Shown piece by piece: positions 8,589 to 17,068 of a stretch of 64,000 bases of DNA. A program made the position numbers and the translations under genes. Origin of the DNA: Chloroflexota bacterium (lineage in GTDB: Bacteria > Chloroflexota > Anaerolineae > Anaerolineales > UBA11579); NCBI GenBank assembly GCA_016191875.1, contig JACPVG010000008.1:1-64000 (forward strand). Reading direction: 5' to 3'. Positions within the stretch are counted from its first letter, which is position 1. The number at the start of each line of letters is the position of its first letter. The notes beneath the pieces were generated by a model. That model saw only the letters and a program-made list of their open reading frames with translations, was not told where the DNA came from and did no database searches.

Positions 8589-9350
8589 CTAAAGCAGAAT
8601 CACGCCCTCGTGCCCGACCATTTCGTAGCCGAAGACCTCGCCAAAGGCGCGCCCCACGACCGTGGCGACCTTATCCATGTCTGGTGGCGGCTCGACCAGC
8701 ATCTCCAGGCTGACCTTGTTCTGGTTCTCCAGCCCGCACGCAAGGATGCCTCCCCAGTAATCCATGTCCGGGGCGACGTTGAGCGCGAAGCCGTGCCGCG
8801 AGACGCCGCGCGCATCCACCTTCACGCCGATGCTGGCGATCTTGGCCGGGGCCTGGCGCACCTCCGGCGGGCAGTGGCGGCAGCGCGAGAGCACGTCCGG
8901 TTGCACCCACACGCCGGTCTGGCCGCGAATCTGCCCTGCGCCGATGCCGAACTTCGCCAGGCTGATGATGAGCGTCTTTTCCAGGTTGCGCAGGTAGCCG
9001 ATGAAATCCGCCTGCGGCAGGCGGGGCTTGCCGGTCTCGGGGTCGGTTTGCAGTTCGCCCTGCGCCAGCGGCAGAATCGGATATCCGACCAACTGGCCGG
9101 GGCCGTGGTAGGTCACATCGCCGCCGCGGTCGGTGTGGTGCAGGGCGATGCCGCGCCGGGCGCATTCGGCCTCGTCCCACAGCATGTTCTCCGGTTTGCC
9201 CTGGCGGCCAAAGGTGTAGACGTGGTTGTGCTCCAGCAGAAGCAGCGCCGGCCCGCGCTCGCCGGCGGCGATCTGCGCCGCCAGCTGGTTCTGGAGGTTC
9301 CAGGCTTTCTGGTATTCGATGACGCCGAGGCGGAATATCTGGCACTGCAA
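8589..9350 (-). CDS. lipB: Octanoyl-[acyl-carrier-protein]:protein octanoyltransferase
   Basis: About 253 residues. The enzyme transfers octanoate from ACP to lipoyl domains, the first step of lipoate cofactor synthesis. Visible family motifs are LLLEHNHVYTFGRQG, RGGDVTYHGPGQLVGYPIL, the KIASIGVKV lysine segment and HGFALNV; the cysteine of ILACGL is placed as the acyl-thioester residue. It carries extra residues relative to short LipB proteins, including a CRHCPPE insertion near the middle. The reading frame opens at TTG 9359, but GAGGAGGA sits only one base before it. TTG 9350 lies nine to ten bases from that site and is the better start. The gene overlaps or abuts the end of the restriction enzyme gene. 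Confidence 0.9.
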   Translation of the reverse strand: MQCQIFRLGVIEYQKAWNLQNQLAAQIAAGERGPALLLLEHNHVYTFGRQGKPENMLWDEAECARRGIALHHTDRGGDVTYHGPGQLVGYPILPLAQGELQTDPETGKPRLPQADFIGYLRNLEKTLIISLAKFGIGAGQIRGQTGVWVQPDVLSRCRHCPPEVRQAPAKIASIGVKVDARGVSRHGFALNVAPDMDYWGGILACGLENQNKVSLEMLVEPPPDMDKVATVVGRAFGEVFGYEMVGHEGVILL

Positions 9351-9355
9351 GGAGG

Positions 9356-9901
9356 TCAATCCTCCTCAATCAGAATGACTTTTACAGGGACGGCCGGGAA
9401 GTGACGCTTGAGTCGCTCGATGTCATAAATCAGTTGTTCGCCGTACGAAACCCCGCTGGACATCTCCCGTGACAACGTATGTGCAGGGACGATCTCAACG
9501 CCGACATCAGCCTTGTTCTCATTATAAAAATACTGGAATTTCGCCATGTCGTAGAACATGAAGGCATACTTGCCAAACTGAACTTCGACAAGGACCTTCT
9601 TCTTTACAAAGTCGATCTGCTTGTATGCACCGGGGATTTTCACACTGTGGTTGGGAATCTCTATTGTGTAGGTGTCTTTCAATTCTTCGAATCCCCGAGC
9701 GGAGAATTGTTGTTTGAACTGGTCATTCATATCAATTGGTGAATAGAGCATCTTCCCCTGTTTCATTTTCTCTTTGCTTTCCTTCAGCCGTTGGGCTTTG
9801 ACGGACGAGATCACCTCAAAGATCTCCGCATCGATTTTCGGGTAATGCACCATCAATATCTCCGCCCCGCCCAAGTGCGAATACTCATAGACAATCCTCA
9901 C
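9356..9901 (-). CDS. Type II restriction endonuclease, BglII family
   Basis: A 181-residue nuclease. Residues Asp 97, Glu 106 and Gln 108 occur in QIDF...LVEVQFGKY with spacings of 9 and 11. As I recall, BglII uses Asp84, Glu93 and Gln95 with the same spacing and the unusual Glu-Val-Gln in place of the common Glu-x-Lys. Local GC is well below that of the neighbours. The ATG overlaps the methyltransferase stop by 4 bp (ATGA), and the stop touches lipB. The family includes enzymes recognising AGATCT (BglII) and RGATCY (BstYI), so a GATC-core target is predicted, not shown. Confidence 0.8.
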   Translation of the reverse strand: MRIVYEYSHLGGAEILMVHYPKIDAEIFEVISSVKAQRLKESKEKMKQGKMLYSPIDMNDQFKQQFSARGFEELKDTYTIEIPNHSVKIPGAYKQIDFVKKKVLVEVQFGKYAFMFYDMAKFQYFYNENKADVGVEIVPAHTLSREMSSGVSYGEQLIYDIERLKRHFPAVPVKVILIEED

Positions 9902-10860
9902 TTTTTCTTTCCCTTTCCACCGTACCTTGCTTTTGATTCAAAAAGCGTCTTTTGTTCCGGCTTGCCCAACCTTACCGTCCTCGGGGGGACGTAAGTCTCC
10001 TGATCGTTGGGGTCAAAAACGGGCCGTTCCATGGGGCGAATTCGCAGTTCGCCCTTTTCGGCCTTGTGTATCCGTTCCTGCGCTATTTTAAGGTAATCGG
10101 GCATAATTTCGGCTCCCGCTGCTTTGCGGTTATGCATCAAAGCAGCGATTGCAGTTGAGCCGACTCCCATAAACGGATCCAACACCCAATCCCCCTCTTC
10201 AGTCATTGAAAGCACCAGGCGTTCGACCAATTCAATAGGAAACTGGCATGGATGCTCGGTCTTCTCGACGTGATTGGCCTTAACATTCGGGATTTCCCAG
10301 ATGTCAGAAGGATTCTTTCCAAGCGGATTGCCGGACAGTTCGCCCTTCTTAGGCCCTTTGAAGTACTTCTTGTTCGGGTATTTCTGAGGAATTCGGATTG
10401 GATCAAGGTTGAAATGATATTGATTGCTTTTCGTAAACCAAAGAATAACCTCGTATCTTCCAGAGAAACGTTTGCTGGCATGCAACCCATGCCCGAATTC
10501 CCAGATAATTCGGTTCCGCAGCTTTAGACCCAGAGAGGCAAAGACGGGATAAAGGAGGATATCGATAGGGATAATCTCGCCGTTGTCTACATAATTCCCG
10601 ACCTGCCAGCAAATACTGCCTTGCGGGTGTAATGCCCTTACACAAGCCTCAATGATCTCGCGTTGCTGGGCGACGTACTCCTCCACGCGCAGGCGTTTTT
10701 CATAGTCCTTCCCAAGATTATAAGGAGGTGAGGTGACAATCAGTTTGAAATGATTGTCAGGAACAGTCTTGAGAAACTCGCGGATATCTCCACCGAAAAG
10801 GACGACATCAGCGGCCTCATCAAACTGACTAGCAATTCGCAGATTATTCTTCGCTTCCAT
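9898..10860 (-). CDS. DNA methyltransferase of the type II RM pair (probable N4-cytosine, beta class)
   Basis: About 320 residues. The catalytic motif TSPPY (residues 43-47) precedes the AdoMet motif DPFMGVGST (about 230), which is the beta-class order. A serine in the SPPY motif favours N4-cytosine over N6-adenine methylation. This fits M.BglII, which to my knowledge makes m4C. The reading frame extends to TTG 10884, but ATG 10860 is the more ordinary start. Translation is coupled to the endonuclease by a 4-bp overlap, with methylase first, which would protect DNA before the nuclease appears. No C (controller) protein is present. AT-rich composition suggests horizontal acquisition. Confidence 0.88.
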   Translation of the reverse strand: MEAKNNLRIASQFDEAADVVLFGGDIREFLKTVPDNHFKLIVTSPPYNLGKDYEKRLRVEEYVAQQREIIEACVRALHPQGSICWQVGNYVDNGEIIPIDILLYPVFASLGLKLRNRIIWEFGHGLHASKRFSGRYEVILWFTKSNQYHFNLDPIRIPQKYPNKKYFKGPKKGELSGNPLGKNPSDIWEIPNVKANHVEKTEHPCQFPIELVERLVLSMTEEGDWVLDPFMGVGSTAIAALMHNRKAAGAEIMPDYLKIAQERIHKAEKGELRIRPMERPVFDPNDQETYVPPRTVRLGKPEQKTLFESKARYGGKGKKK

Positions 10861-10914
10861 CGGTTCCCAGTATAGACGATCCAACTATCCATCGCTTACA
10901 TCTTGCAAGGCGGT

Positions 10915-12375
10915 TCAGCGGACCTCGTATTTCTCCTCTTTAGTCTTGAAACACCTTTGATACAAGTCGGTCTGCAAAATGCCGTGCGGGTCGGTCTTGC
11001 GTTTCAGGGCCCTGAATTTTGCGATAGCATCGTCCCCCAGGTACGCCCGCGCGTCCGCTGCACTCAGGGTGCTGTCCTTGGCGAAGTAGAAGCGCCCGCC
11101 GGCCTCAAGGGCGATGCGATTCAGGTCGGCGGTGAGGGCGCGCAGTCTGTGGCGGTTGCGGTCGGTGACCTTGAAATCCAGCGCCAGCGAGAAGCCGTCC
11201 AGCGCGTGGCTCAGCAGGAACTTGTCCGGCCGGTGGCGCTTAACCACGCCGAGGTAGGACGGCAGGCCGCGCCGCTGGCACAGGCGCAGCATCTCGCGCC
11301 AGGAGTCCGCCGCGGCCTCTTTGGGCAGGAAGGTCTGATATTGGATCAGGCCGCCGCGGCCGTAGCCGCGCTCCCAGTCCGGCACATAGTCGAGCAGGAA
11401 GTTGAACGCCACGAAGGTCTGCGGGTAGCGTTTGTCGTGGCCGAGGGTGCGGTTGAGGGTGTATTTGGCGGTGTTCACCAGGCGCATGCCGGGGTTGTGG
11501 AAGGCGAGTTTCATGAACTGGTGGATGACCGAGCGCGGCAGGATGCCGAACAGGTTGGGCGAGAGCGCCTGATATTCTGCGCGCAGCGATTGCGCCGGGT
11601 CGGGGTCGGCGCCGGGCGGCAGGTAGTCGGCGCTGTGCATCTGGCCGCGCCCCAGGCCGCGGCCGCCGGCGGTGCAATCCACCCAGCCCACGATGTAGTC
11701 ATGTTCCTTGTTCTCGTCGGTGGCGGCCAGTACCCGTTCCAGGTCCGGCTCGGCCCAGGCGTGCACGTCCAGGTAGCCGGAATACACTTTCTTGAGTTGC
11801 AGCGTTATGGAGGTGAAGACGCCCAGCAGGCCCATGCCGCCGATCATGGCGTGGAACAGATCGGCGTTCTTCTTCGGCGTGCAGGTCACTTCTTTGCCGT
11901 TGGGCAGCAGGGCGGTGAACTCCAGCACGTGCTCGCCGATGGGCCCGGCCTGCCAGTTGTTCTTGCCGTGGATGTTGGCGGCGAGGCAGCCGCCGAGCGT
12001 GGGGAACATCGTGCCCGGCATCACCGGTCCCCACCAGCCGTCTTCGAGCGTGTACTGCCACAGGTTCTGGATGGTGAAGCCGGGCTCCACCTTGAGGATG
12101 CCGGTCTGCGGGTCCCAGGCGAGGGCGCGGCGCATGCGGCTGAGGTCCAGCACTGCCTGGCCGCGGTTGATGGCCGCATCGCCATAACTGCGCCCGGCGC
12201 CGCGCAGGCCGATGCTGAAGCCCTCTTTGCGGGCGGCCTTGAACAGGTCCGCCACCTGCCCGGCGTGGGTCGGGCGGAAGACGTATCCCGGCGCGGCCAA
12301 CGAGTGGCCGAAATTCTCGACCCGCGCCAGCCGGTCGGCGGGCAGGGTCGGGGTGCGGCCATTCAATTTGCTCAA
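10915..12375 (-). CDS. DprE1-like FAD-dependent oxidase
   Basis: A 486-residue flavoprotein of the GlcD/ALO type. It shows GRSYGD (61-66), PGTMFPTLGGCLAANIHGKN (FAD-binding), IQYQ and YFAKDS, all aligned by memory with Mycobacterium tuberculosis DprE1 (GRSYGD, GGAIACDIHGKN, LQYQ, YTAKDS). DprE1 oxidises decaprenylphosphoryl ribose at C2. The residue matching Cys387, the covalent target of benzothiazinones, is alanine here (SLALDF against NICVDF). The start overlaps the stop of the upstream reductase gene by 4 bp (ATGA). The pairing strongly supports a two-enzyme 2-prime epimerase; the exact sugar and lipid carrier are unknown. Confidence 0.82.
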   Translation of the reverse strand: MSKLNGRTPTLPADRLARVENFGHSLAAPGYVFRPTHAGQVADLFKAARKEGFSIGLRGAGRSYGDAAINRGQAVLDLSRMRRALAWDPQTGILKVEPGFTIQNLWQYTLEDGWWGPVMPGTMFPTLGGCLAANIHGKNNWQAGPIGEHVLEFTALLPNGKEVTCTPKKNADLFHAMIGGMGLLGVFTSITLQLKKVYSGYLDVHAWAEPDLERVLAATDENKEHDYIVGWVDCTAGGRGLGRGQMHSADYLPPGADPDPAQSLRAEYQALSPNLFGILPRSVIHQFMKLAFHNPGMRLVNTAKYTLNRTLGHDKRYPQTFVAFNFLLDYVPDWERGYGRGGLIQYQTFLPKEAAADSWREMLRLCQRRGLPSYLGVVKRHRPDKFLLSHALDGFSLALDFKVTDRNRHRLRALTADLNRIALEAGGRFYFAKDSTLSAADARAYLGDDAIAKFRALKRKTDPHGILQTDLYQRCFKTKEEKYEVR

Positions 12376-13154
12376 AACTTCAGCCTTCGAAAAACGAACG
12401 AGGGCGTGTGGATGATGGCGAGCATCAGCCAGCGGTACCAGCCGGGGATGTAGACCACCTGCTTACGTTTGTGCATGGCGCGGGCGATGGCTTCGGCGGT
12501 CTTGTCAGCCGGGTACAGTCCGCGGGTGATGCCCGCGCCGCGCATCATCTCGGTGTCCACCCGGCCGGGCTTGACGGTGAGCACGTTCACACCGCGGCGC
12601 GTCAGCCGGTTGCGCAACGATTCGAGGTAAGCGCTGAACCCTGCTTTGGAAGCGGCGTAGCCGGGGTTGAGGACGCGCCCGCGGTCGCCTGCCGCCGAGG
12701 AGATGCCGACGATCTGGCCTTCGCCCATGCGCTCAAACAGCGTCGCCGCCTGCCCCAGCCAGGCCATCGCCCCCAGCAGGAGCGAGTCGGCCATCGCCTT
12801 GTCTTTATCGAAGTTGTATTCGGTGAAGGTCACCGTGGGCATCACCCCGGCGGCATATACCACGCTGTCGATGCGCCCCAGGTCGGCCAGCAGTTTCTGG
12901 AACAGGCCGGGAATCAGTTCGTAATCCGTCACGTCGTGGGTGTAAGCCGCGGCGCGCGTTTCGCCCGCCGCGGCGTTGAGTTCCTGGCACAGCGCGTCCA
13001 GCGCGTCGGCGCGCCGGGCCAGCAACGCTAACGCATAGCCGCGCCGCGCCAGGCTGCGCGCCAGCGCCGCGCCGATGCCGGACGACGCGCCGATGATCAC
13101 CGCCCGCCTGCGCGGCGTGAGGGGAGATTCGTCACGAATGAGAGGTTGGCTCAT
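12372..13154 (-). CDS. DprE2-like short-chain dehydrogenase/reductase
   Basis: A 260-residue SDR. The N-terminal IIGASSGIGAALA binds NAD(P); the catalytic serine lies in GISSAAG, and Tyr and Lys in GYAASKAG (YxxxK). The C-terminus (YIPGWYRWLMLAIIHTPSFVFRRL) is hydrophobic and basic, as in DprE2-type enzymes that act on lipid-linked sugars at the membrane. It is first in a two-gene operon with the DprE1-like gene (4-bp overlap). In mycobacteria DprE2 reduces the keto intermediate made by DprE1. A TATAAT ends exactly seven bases before the ATG and no Shine-Dalgarno site is present, so the message is probably leaderless. Confidence 0.82.
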   Translation of the reverse strand: MSQPLIRDESPLTPRRRAVIIGASSGIGAALARSLARRGYALALLARRADALDALCQELNAAAGETRAAAYTHDVTDYELIPGLFQKLLADLGRIDSVVYAAGVMPTVTFTEYNFDKDKAMADSLLLGAMAWLGQAATLFERMGEGQIVGISSAAGDRGRVLNPGYAASKAGFSAYLESLRNRLTRRGVNVLTVKPGRVDTEMMRGAGITRGLYPADKTAEAIARAMHKRKQVVYIPGWYRWLMLAIIHTPSFVFRRLKF

Positions 13155-13161
13155 CAGGGCG

Positions 13162-13167
13162 ATTATA
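13162..13167 (-). promoter_or_regulatory. -10 box placing a leaderless start for the DprE2-like gene
   Basis: TATAAT on the minus strand, followed by seven bases and then ATG 13154. Transcription would begin at or next to the start codon. No good -35 is visible. Confidence 0.55.
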
Positions 13168-13236
13168 CTGCCTGCCCCCTTTGCCGCCGCGCACCTGAAT
13201 CCTTGCGCTTCATCCCCATCTCGCCACGTTCGGCTC

Positions 13237-13272
13237 CCCTCTCCAAGAATTCCGAAGGAATTCCGGAGAGAG
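13237..13272. repeat. Nested palindrome in the leader of the 13347 gene
   Basis: Outer arms CTCTCC / GGAGAG (13239-13244, 13265-13270) enclose inner arms AATTCC / GGAATT (13248-13253, 13257-13262) around GAA. There is no T-run, so it is not a plain terminator. It resembles REP-type intergenic palindromes. Confidence 0.5.
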
Positions 13273-13346
13273 GGACGGGAGTGAGCTGGAACCTCGCTGC
13301 CCCGGCCGGTGTACTACAGATAAACCAACGAAAGGCAGGAACACCC

Positions 13347-14609
13347 ATGAACCGCGTACTCTGGATTCCGATCGCCGCGCTGGCTGTGGCCGCCGCCGCC
13401 CTGGCCGCTGCCTGGCCGCGCCCGGCCGAGACCCGCGCCGCCAACCCGGCGTCTCCCTCCGTTTTCCTGGCAGTCGACCGCGGCTGGATCACCGGGCAGA
13501 CGAAGTTGCGGGTGCTGGCCGCGCCGCAGGTGGTGGCCTGGCCGTTCGGGAACAAGATCCCGTCGTGGACGGCCGAAATGGGCTTCATCGTCAGCGCCGT
13601 GCTGGATGCGCAAGGCGGCCGCCTGGTTGTTTTGGAACAGCGCAAGGCGGGCCAAGCCAGCCTGCAAGACCTGCAATACGCCGCCGACGAGACCTACCCG
13701 CCGGATGAAGACTGGCCGCTCTACATCACCCAGGTGGATGCCGCCACCGGGCGCACCCTGGCGCGTGAAGAAATAGAAATCCTTGACCTGCCCAAAGGGG
13801 TGTTCTACACGACCGCCTGGCAATTGCAGGGCGTTTCAGGCGACCAGCTGTTCCTCTGGTCGATGACCGAGGGCGACCGTCTGATGGTCTATGACCTGGC
13901 GCGCGGAGGCTTTGAAGACCAGACCTGGGTGCTCTGCCAGGGCGGCGCGTTTCCGGTCCAGGTGGCGCTGGCGTTCACGGCGGGCGAGGCGTACGCCCTG
14001 TGCCATAACTACTCCACCGGCATGGCCGCCCGGGTAAGCGTGACTTCCTTCGAAGATGGCAGCCAGTGGGAACTGGACATCCCGCCGCTGGGCGAGGAGG
14101 ACTACATGGTCGGCAACGGCCTTGTGCTCACCCTGGATGGCCGCCTGCTGGTGCTGGACAGCGACGCCGGCGCGCTGGCCGAAGTCGACCTGGCCGCCCG
14201 GACCCTCAGCCAGCCGGTGCAGTACCGGGCCGAGGCCAAAGCCCAGGCAAAACCCTGGTGGGAGGCGTGGTTCGGTGTGCGGGATGCAACCGCCAAACGC
14301 TGGTTCGCCTTCACGGCCCTTTCGCCGGACGGCCGCTGGCTGGCGGTGGATGACGGCATCCGCGACGGCCATGACCTGCGCTTCTGGCTGATCGACCTGG
14401 CCACGCTGGAAGCCGTCACATCCGTGGAGGTTTCAGGCTACCCGTTCACGGCGGCCTTTGACCGCGACGGCGTGCTGTGGATCGTGACCGAGAAACGCAA
14501 CGCCAGCCAGCCCACCCCGCTGGTCAGTTTCGACCCGGTCAGCGGGGCGCGTGGGGAAACCCTGGCCGAACTGGGCGCCTGGCCGAGCGACATCTTCCTG
14601 TTGCCCTAG
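13347..14609 (+). CDS. Secreted protein of unknown function, propeller-like repeats
   Basis: A 420-residue protein with a signal peptide (MNRVLWIPIAALAVAAAALA). The body contains repeated beta-strand patterns such as LVLTLDGRLLVLDSDAG, LSPDGRWLAVDDG and AAFDRDGVLWIVTE, which suggest a WD/YVTN-like propeller. No catalytic motif is seen. The ORF is open from 13146, but ATG 13347 has AGGA six bases upstream and begins the signal peptide. It is monocistronic and ends in a strong terminator shared with the convergent lipoprotein gene. Confidence 0.7.
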   Translation: MNRVLWIPIAALAVAAAALAAAWPRPAETRAANPASPSVFLAVDRGWITGQTKLRVLAAPQVVAWPFGNKIPSWTAEMGFIVSAVLDAQGGRLVVLEQRKAGQASLQDLQYAADETYPPDEDWPLYITQVDAATGRTLAREEIEILDLPKGVFYTTAWQLQGVSGDQLFLWSMTEGDRLMVYDLARGGFEDQTWVLCQGGAFPVQVALAFTAGEAYALCHNYSTGMAARVSVTSFEDGSQWELDIPPLGEEDYMVGNGLVLTLDGRLLVLDSDAGALAEVDLAARTLSQPVQYRAEAKAQAKPWWEAWFGVRDATAKRWFAFTALSPDGRWLAVDDGIRDGHDLRFWLIDLATLEAVTSVEVSGYPFTAAFDRDGVLWIVTEKRNASQPTPLVSFDPVSGARGETLAELGAWPSDIFLLP

Positions 14610-14620
14610 GCACACGCGCC

Positions 14621-14657
14621 AAAAAACCCCCGATTCTGACAGGAATCGGGGGTTTTT
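14621..14657. terminator. Bidirectional terminator between convergent genes
   Basis: An A-run, a ten-base arm CCCCCGATTC, the loop TGACAG, the complementary arm GAATCGGGGG and a T-run. The symmetry serves the 13347 gene on the plus strand and the 14685 gene on the minus strand. Confidence 0.9.
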
Positions 14658-14684
14658 GCGTTCAGAGGTAGGCGCCGTGCCGCG

Positions 14685-16619
14685 CTACGGCGTGCACAGC
14701 CGGGCCTCGTCCCAGCCAAAGAGCAGGCCGGTGAGGTCTTCCATCTGCAGGCCGCACAGGTCCGGCCGGGTGAGGGCGAACTGGGCGTACGTGAACAGCG
14801 GGATGGCCGGCAGTTCGTCGGCGAAGATGGCCTGGGCGCTCTGGTGCAGGGGGGCATGCGCCGCCTGTCCGGGCAGGGCGGCGCGGGCAGTCTGGCAGGC
14901 GTCGTCGAACTCGGCGTTCTGCCAGCCGGTCACGTTCCAGCCCGACCAGCCCAGTGAATGAGCCTCGCCTTCCGCCCCGGGGATGGAGTTGCCCAGGAAC
15001 AGGTGGCAGGCGGGTTCCAGCGAGGTATCCACCGACCAGGTGTACTGCGCCAGATCGAAGCCGCGCCCAAAGAGCGGCGTGCCCTCGCCGGTGGCGTAGT
15101 AGTCAGCGCGCGGCAGGGCGGTCACCTCCACCTGCACGCCGCAGGCCCGCAGGTCTTCAGCCAGCAGGGCGGCAACTTCCTCATTGATGGGGTTCTCGGC
15201 CACATAGTAGCGCAGGGTCAGCGGCGTGCCGTCCGGCACGTTGAGCGCGCCCTGGGCGCGGCGCAGTCCGTCGCCGCCGGCCGCCCAGCCGGCTTCTTCC
15301 AGCAGGGCCATCCCGGCGGCCGGGTCAAACGGGTAGCTGGCCGCCTCCGGGTTGTAGAGCGGGTTGCCGGCTTGCAGGTAGGTGTTCATCACGCTGCCGC
15401 TCCCGGCGGTCGCAACCTCCAGCAGGGCGGCCCGGTCCAGGCACAAGGCCAGCGCCCGGCGCACGCGCACGTCGCCGAAGTAATCCGGCCGGTCGCTGGC
15501 CGGGTTGTAGCCGTCGTCGTACGCGGCCGGGACGATGCCGAAGTACAGCAGTTCCCAGGCTCCGGCGTTGCTGGTCAGCAGGCTGGCCTGGCCCTGCGCC
15601 TGCAACTCCTTGAGGGTTTCCGGTTCAACGCCCCGCAGGCTGCTGGCGTCCAGCACGTCGCATTCGCCGCTCAGCAGGCGCGCCACGTTCTGCGGGCCGT
15701 CCGTGCCCACCACCTGGAATACCAGCGGGGCGAATCGGCCCTGCGGGTTGGGGCCGCTGTAGTTCGGGCTGGGGTAGAGCATAAAGGTGTCGGTATCCCA
15801 GTTTTCGAGTTGGTACGGCCCGTAGCTGGCCGGGACGATCAGCGCCAACTGCGCCCCGCCGCTGGTGACAACCTCTTTGCCTTCCCACAGGTGCTGCGGC
15901 AGGGGCGTCCAGAAATAGGTCATGTACGAGCGCGGCAGCGTGCCAGGGATGCCGGTCCAGACCAGGGTGGCGTCATCCGCGGCGGTGTAACTGGCGGTGT
16001 ACGCCGGGCGGGTGTTGCCGGCGGTGGCGAAGTTCTGCTGGTTGTACTGGAAGGCAAAGACCGAATCGGAGGCCGTCAGCGGCTGGCCGTCGGCCCAGGA
16101 GAGGCCGGTTTGCAGTTTGAAGGTCACGGTCATCTGGTCCATCAGCAGGGGCTCGTTGGGGTTGAAGAGCACGGCGCAGCTGGCGCTGTGGCAGCCGGCC
16201 GGGCGGACGTACAGCCCCACATCCAGCGGCTGGGGCGTACCGTCGGCGGTCAGCACCATCTGGCCCATGGCCACCGGCACCTGGGCGATGCTGGCCGAGC
16301 CGTCCGCCAGGCTGGGCAGGCTCGCCAGCAGGCCGGGCTGGATCTGGTTGTCCACCACGTGATAGGCGGACGGGTACAGCCCTTCCTGGAACATGCGCGA
16401 CCAGATGTTGGGCGCCAGGTAGGGGTGGATGGCGTTGGGCGCATCGCCCAGGCACACGGTGATGGTGGGCAGCGACCCCTGCGGTGCCGGAATCACGGTC
16501 TGGTCGCCGGAAGGCGCGCCCGGCGTACCGTCGGCTGCCGGGCCGCTGCACCCCACCAGGGCCAGCCCGGCGAGGAGGAGGATTAGGAAAGCGAAGAAAG
16601 GGTGTCTGGTGGTTGGCAT
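14685..16619 (-). CDS. Family 5 solute-binding lipoprotein (peptide-type ABC transport)
   Basis: A 644-residue exported lipoprotein. The signal sequence ends in the lipobox LVGC (Cys about 24), followed by a small-residue linker. The remainder follows the SBP_bac_5 pattern: VTFKLQTGLSWADGQPLTASDSVFAF near the middle, VRRALALCLDRAALLEVA later, then typical C-terminal regions. Such proteins capture oligopeptides or related solutes outside the membrane and pass them to a two-permease/two-ATPase importer. No permease genes are adjacent on this strand. It could share the Dpp-like importer that begins at 17069, or use one elsewhere. Confidence 0.88.
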   Translation of the reverse strand: MPTTRHPFFAFLILLLAGLALVGCSGPAADGTPGAPSGDQTVIPAPQGSLPTITVCLGDAPNAIHPYLAPNIWSRMFQEGLYPSAYHVVDNQIQPGLLASLPSLADGSASIAQVPVAMGQMVLTADGTPQPLDVGLYVRPAGCHSASCAVLFNPNEPLLMDQMTVTFKLQTGLSWADGQPLTASDSVFAFQYNQQNFATAGNTRPAYTASYTAADDATLVWTGIPGTLPRSYMTYFWTPLPQHLWEGKEVVTSGGAQLALIVPASYGPYQLENWDTDTFMLYPSPNYSGPNPQGRFAPLVFQVVGTDGPQNVARLLSGECDVLDASSLRGVEPETLKELQAQGQASLLTSNAGAWELLYFGIVPAAYDDGYNPASDRPDYFGDVRVRRALALCLDRAALLEVATAGSGSVMNTYLQAGNPLYNPEAASYPFDPAAGMALLEEAGWAAGGDGLRRAQGALNVPDGTPLTLRYYVAENPINEEVAALLAEDLRACGVQVEVTALPRADYYATGEGTPLFGRGFDLAQYTWSVDTSLEPACHLFLGNSIPGAEGEAHSLGWSGWNVTGWQNAEFDDACQTARAALPGQAAHAPLHQSAQAIFADELPAIPLFTYAQFALTRPDLCGLQMEDLTGLLFGWDEARLCTP

Positions 16620-16740
16620 TCGCTGATTTTAGCACACGGGGCGGGTTCCCCGTTGCGCGGCCGGGCGCGCCATATAATGAAGGCCCGGCAATGCCGGTGG
16701 GCGCTGAACCTTAGAGGTTGCTGAGAATTACCCAAAGGGG

Positions 16741-16771
16741 TTGACGGGCGGGGTAACACTCCGTGTATAAT
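16741..16771 (+). promoter_or_regulatory. Promoter for the peptide importer operon
   Basis: TTGACG (16741-16746) and TATAAT (16766-16771) are separated by 19 bp, longer than ideal. The leader would be about 290 nt. A second TATAAT lies at 16925-16930 without a clear -35. The 450-bp spacer holds no gene that I can support. Confidence 0.5.
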
Positions 16772-17068
16772 TTGTTAACCTGCGCAACACATCTCCGCTG
16801 GAGCAATTCCCACTCGATGCCCGGAAAAACCCGAACGGCATTCACTCTGGGGCTACTTCGCCCCTCTTTTCTGGATACACACCCGCGTCTCCAGTCTATA
16901 CAACTGCTTTTATCCGAATTGGGATATAATTCTGGCTTGGATAGTACCCAAATACCAGGCCAAAATCCAACCATGCGCCAGTCGGAAGGAGGTGGTTGCC
17001 GGTAGACGATACCCGCTAGATGTGTTCCCCTACCTCATCTCAAACCATGTTTCTGGAGGAGAAACAAA

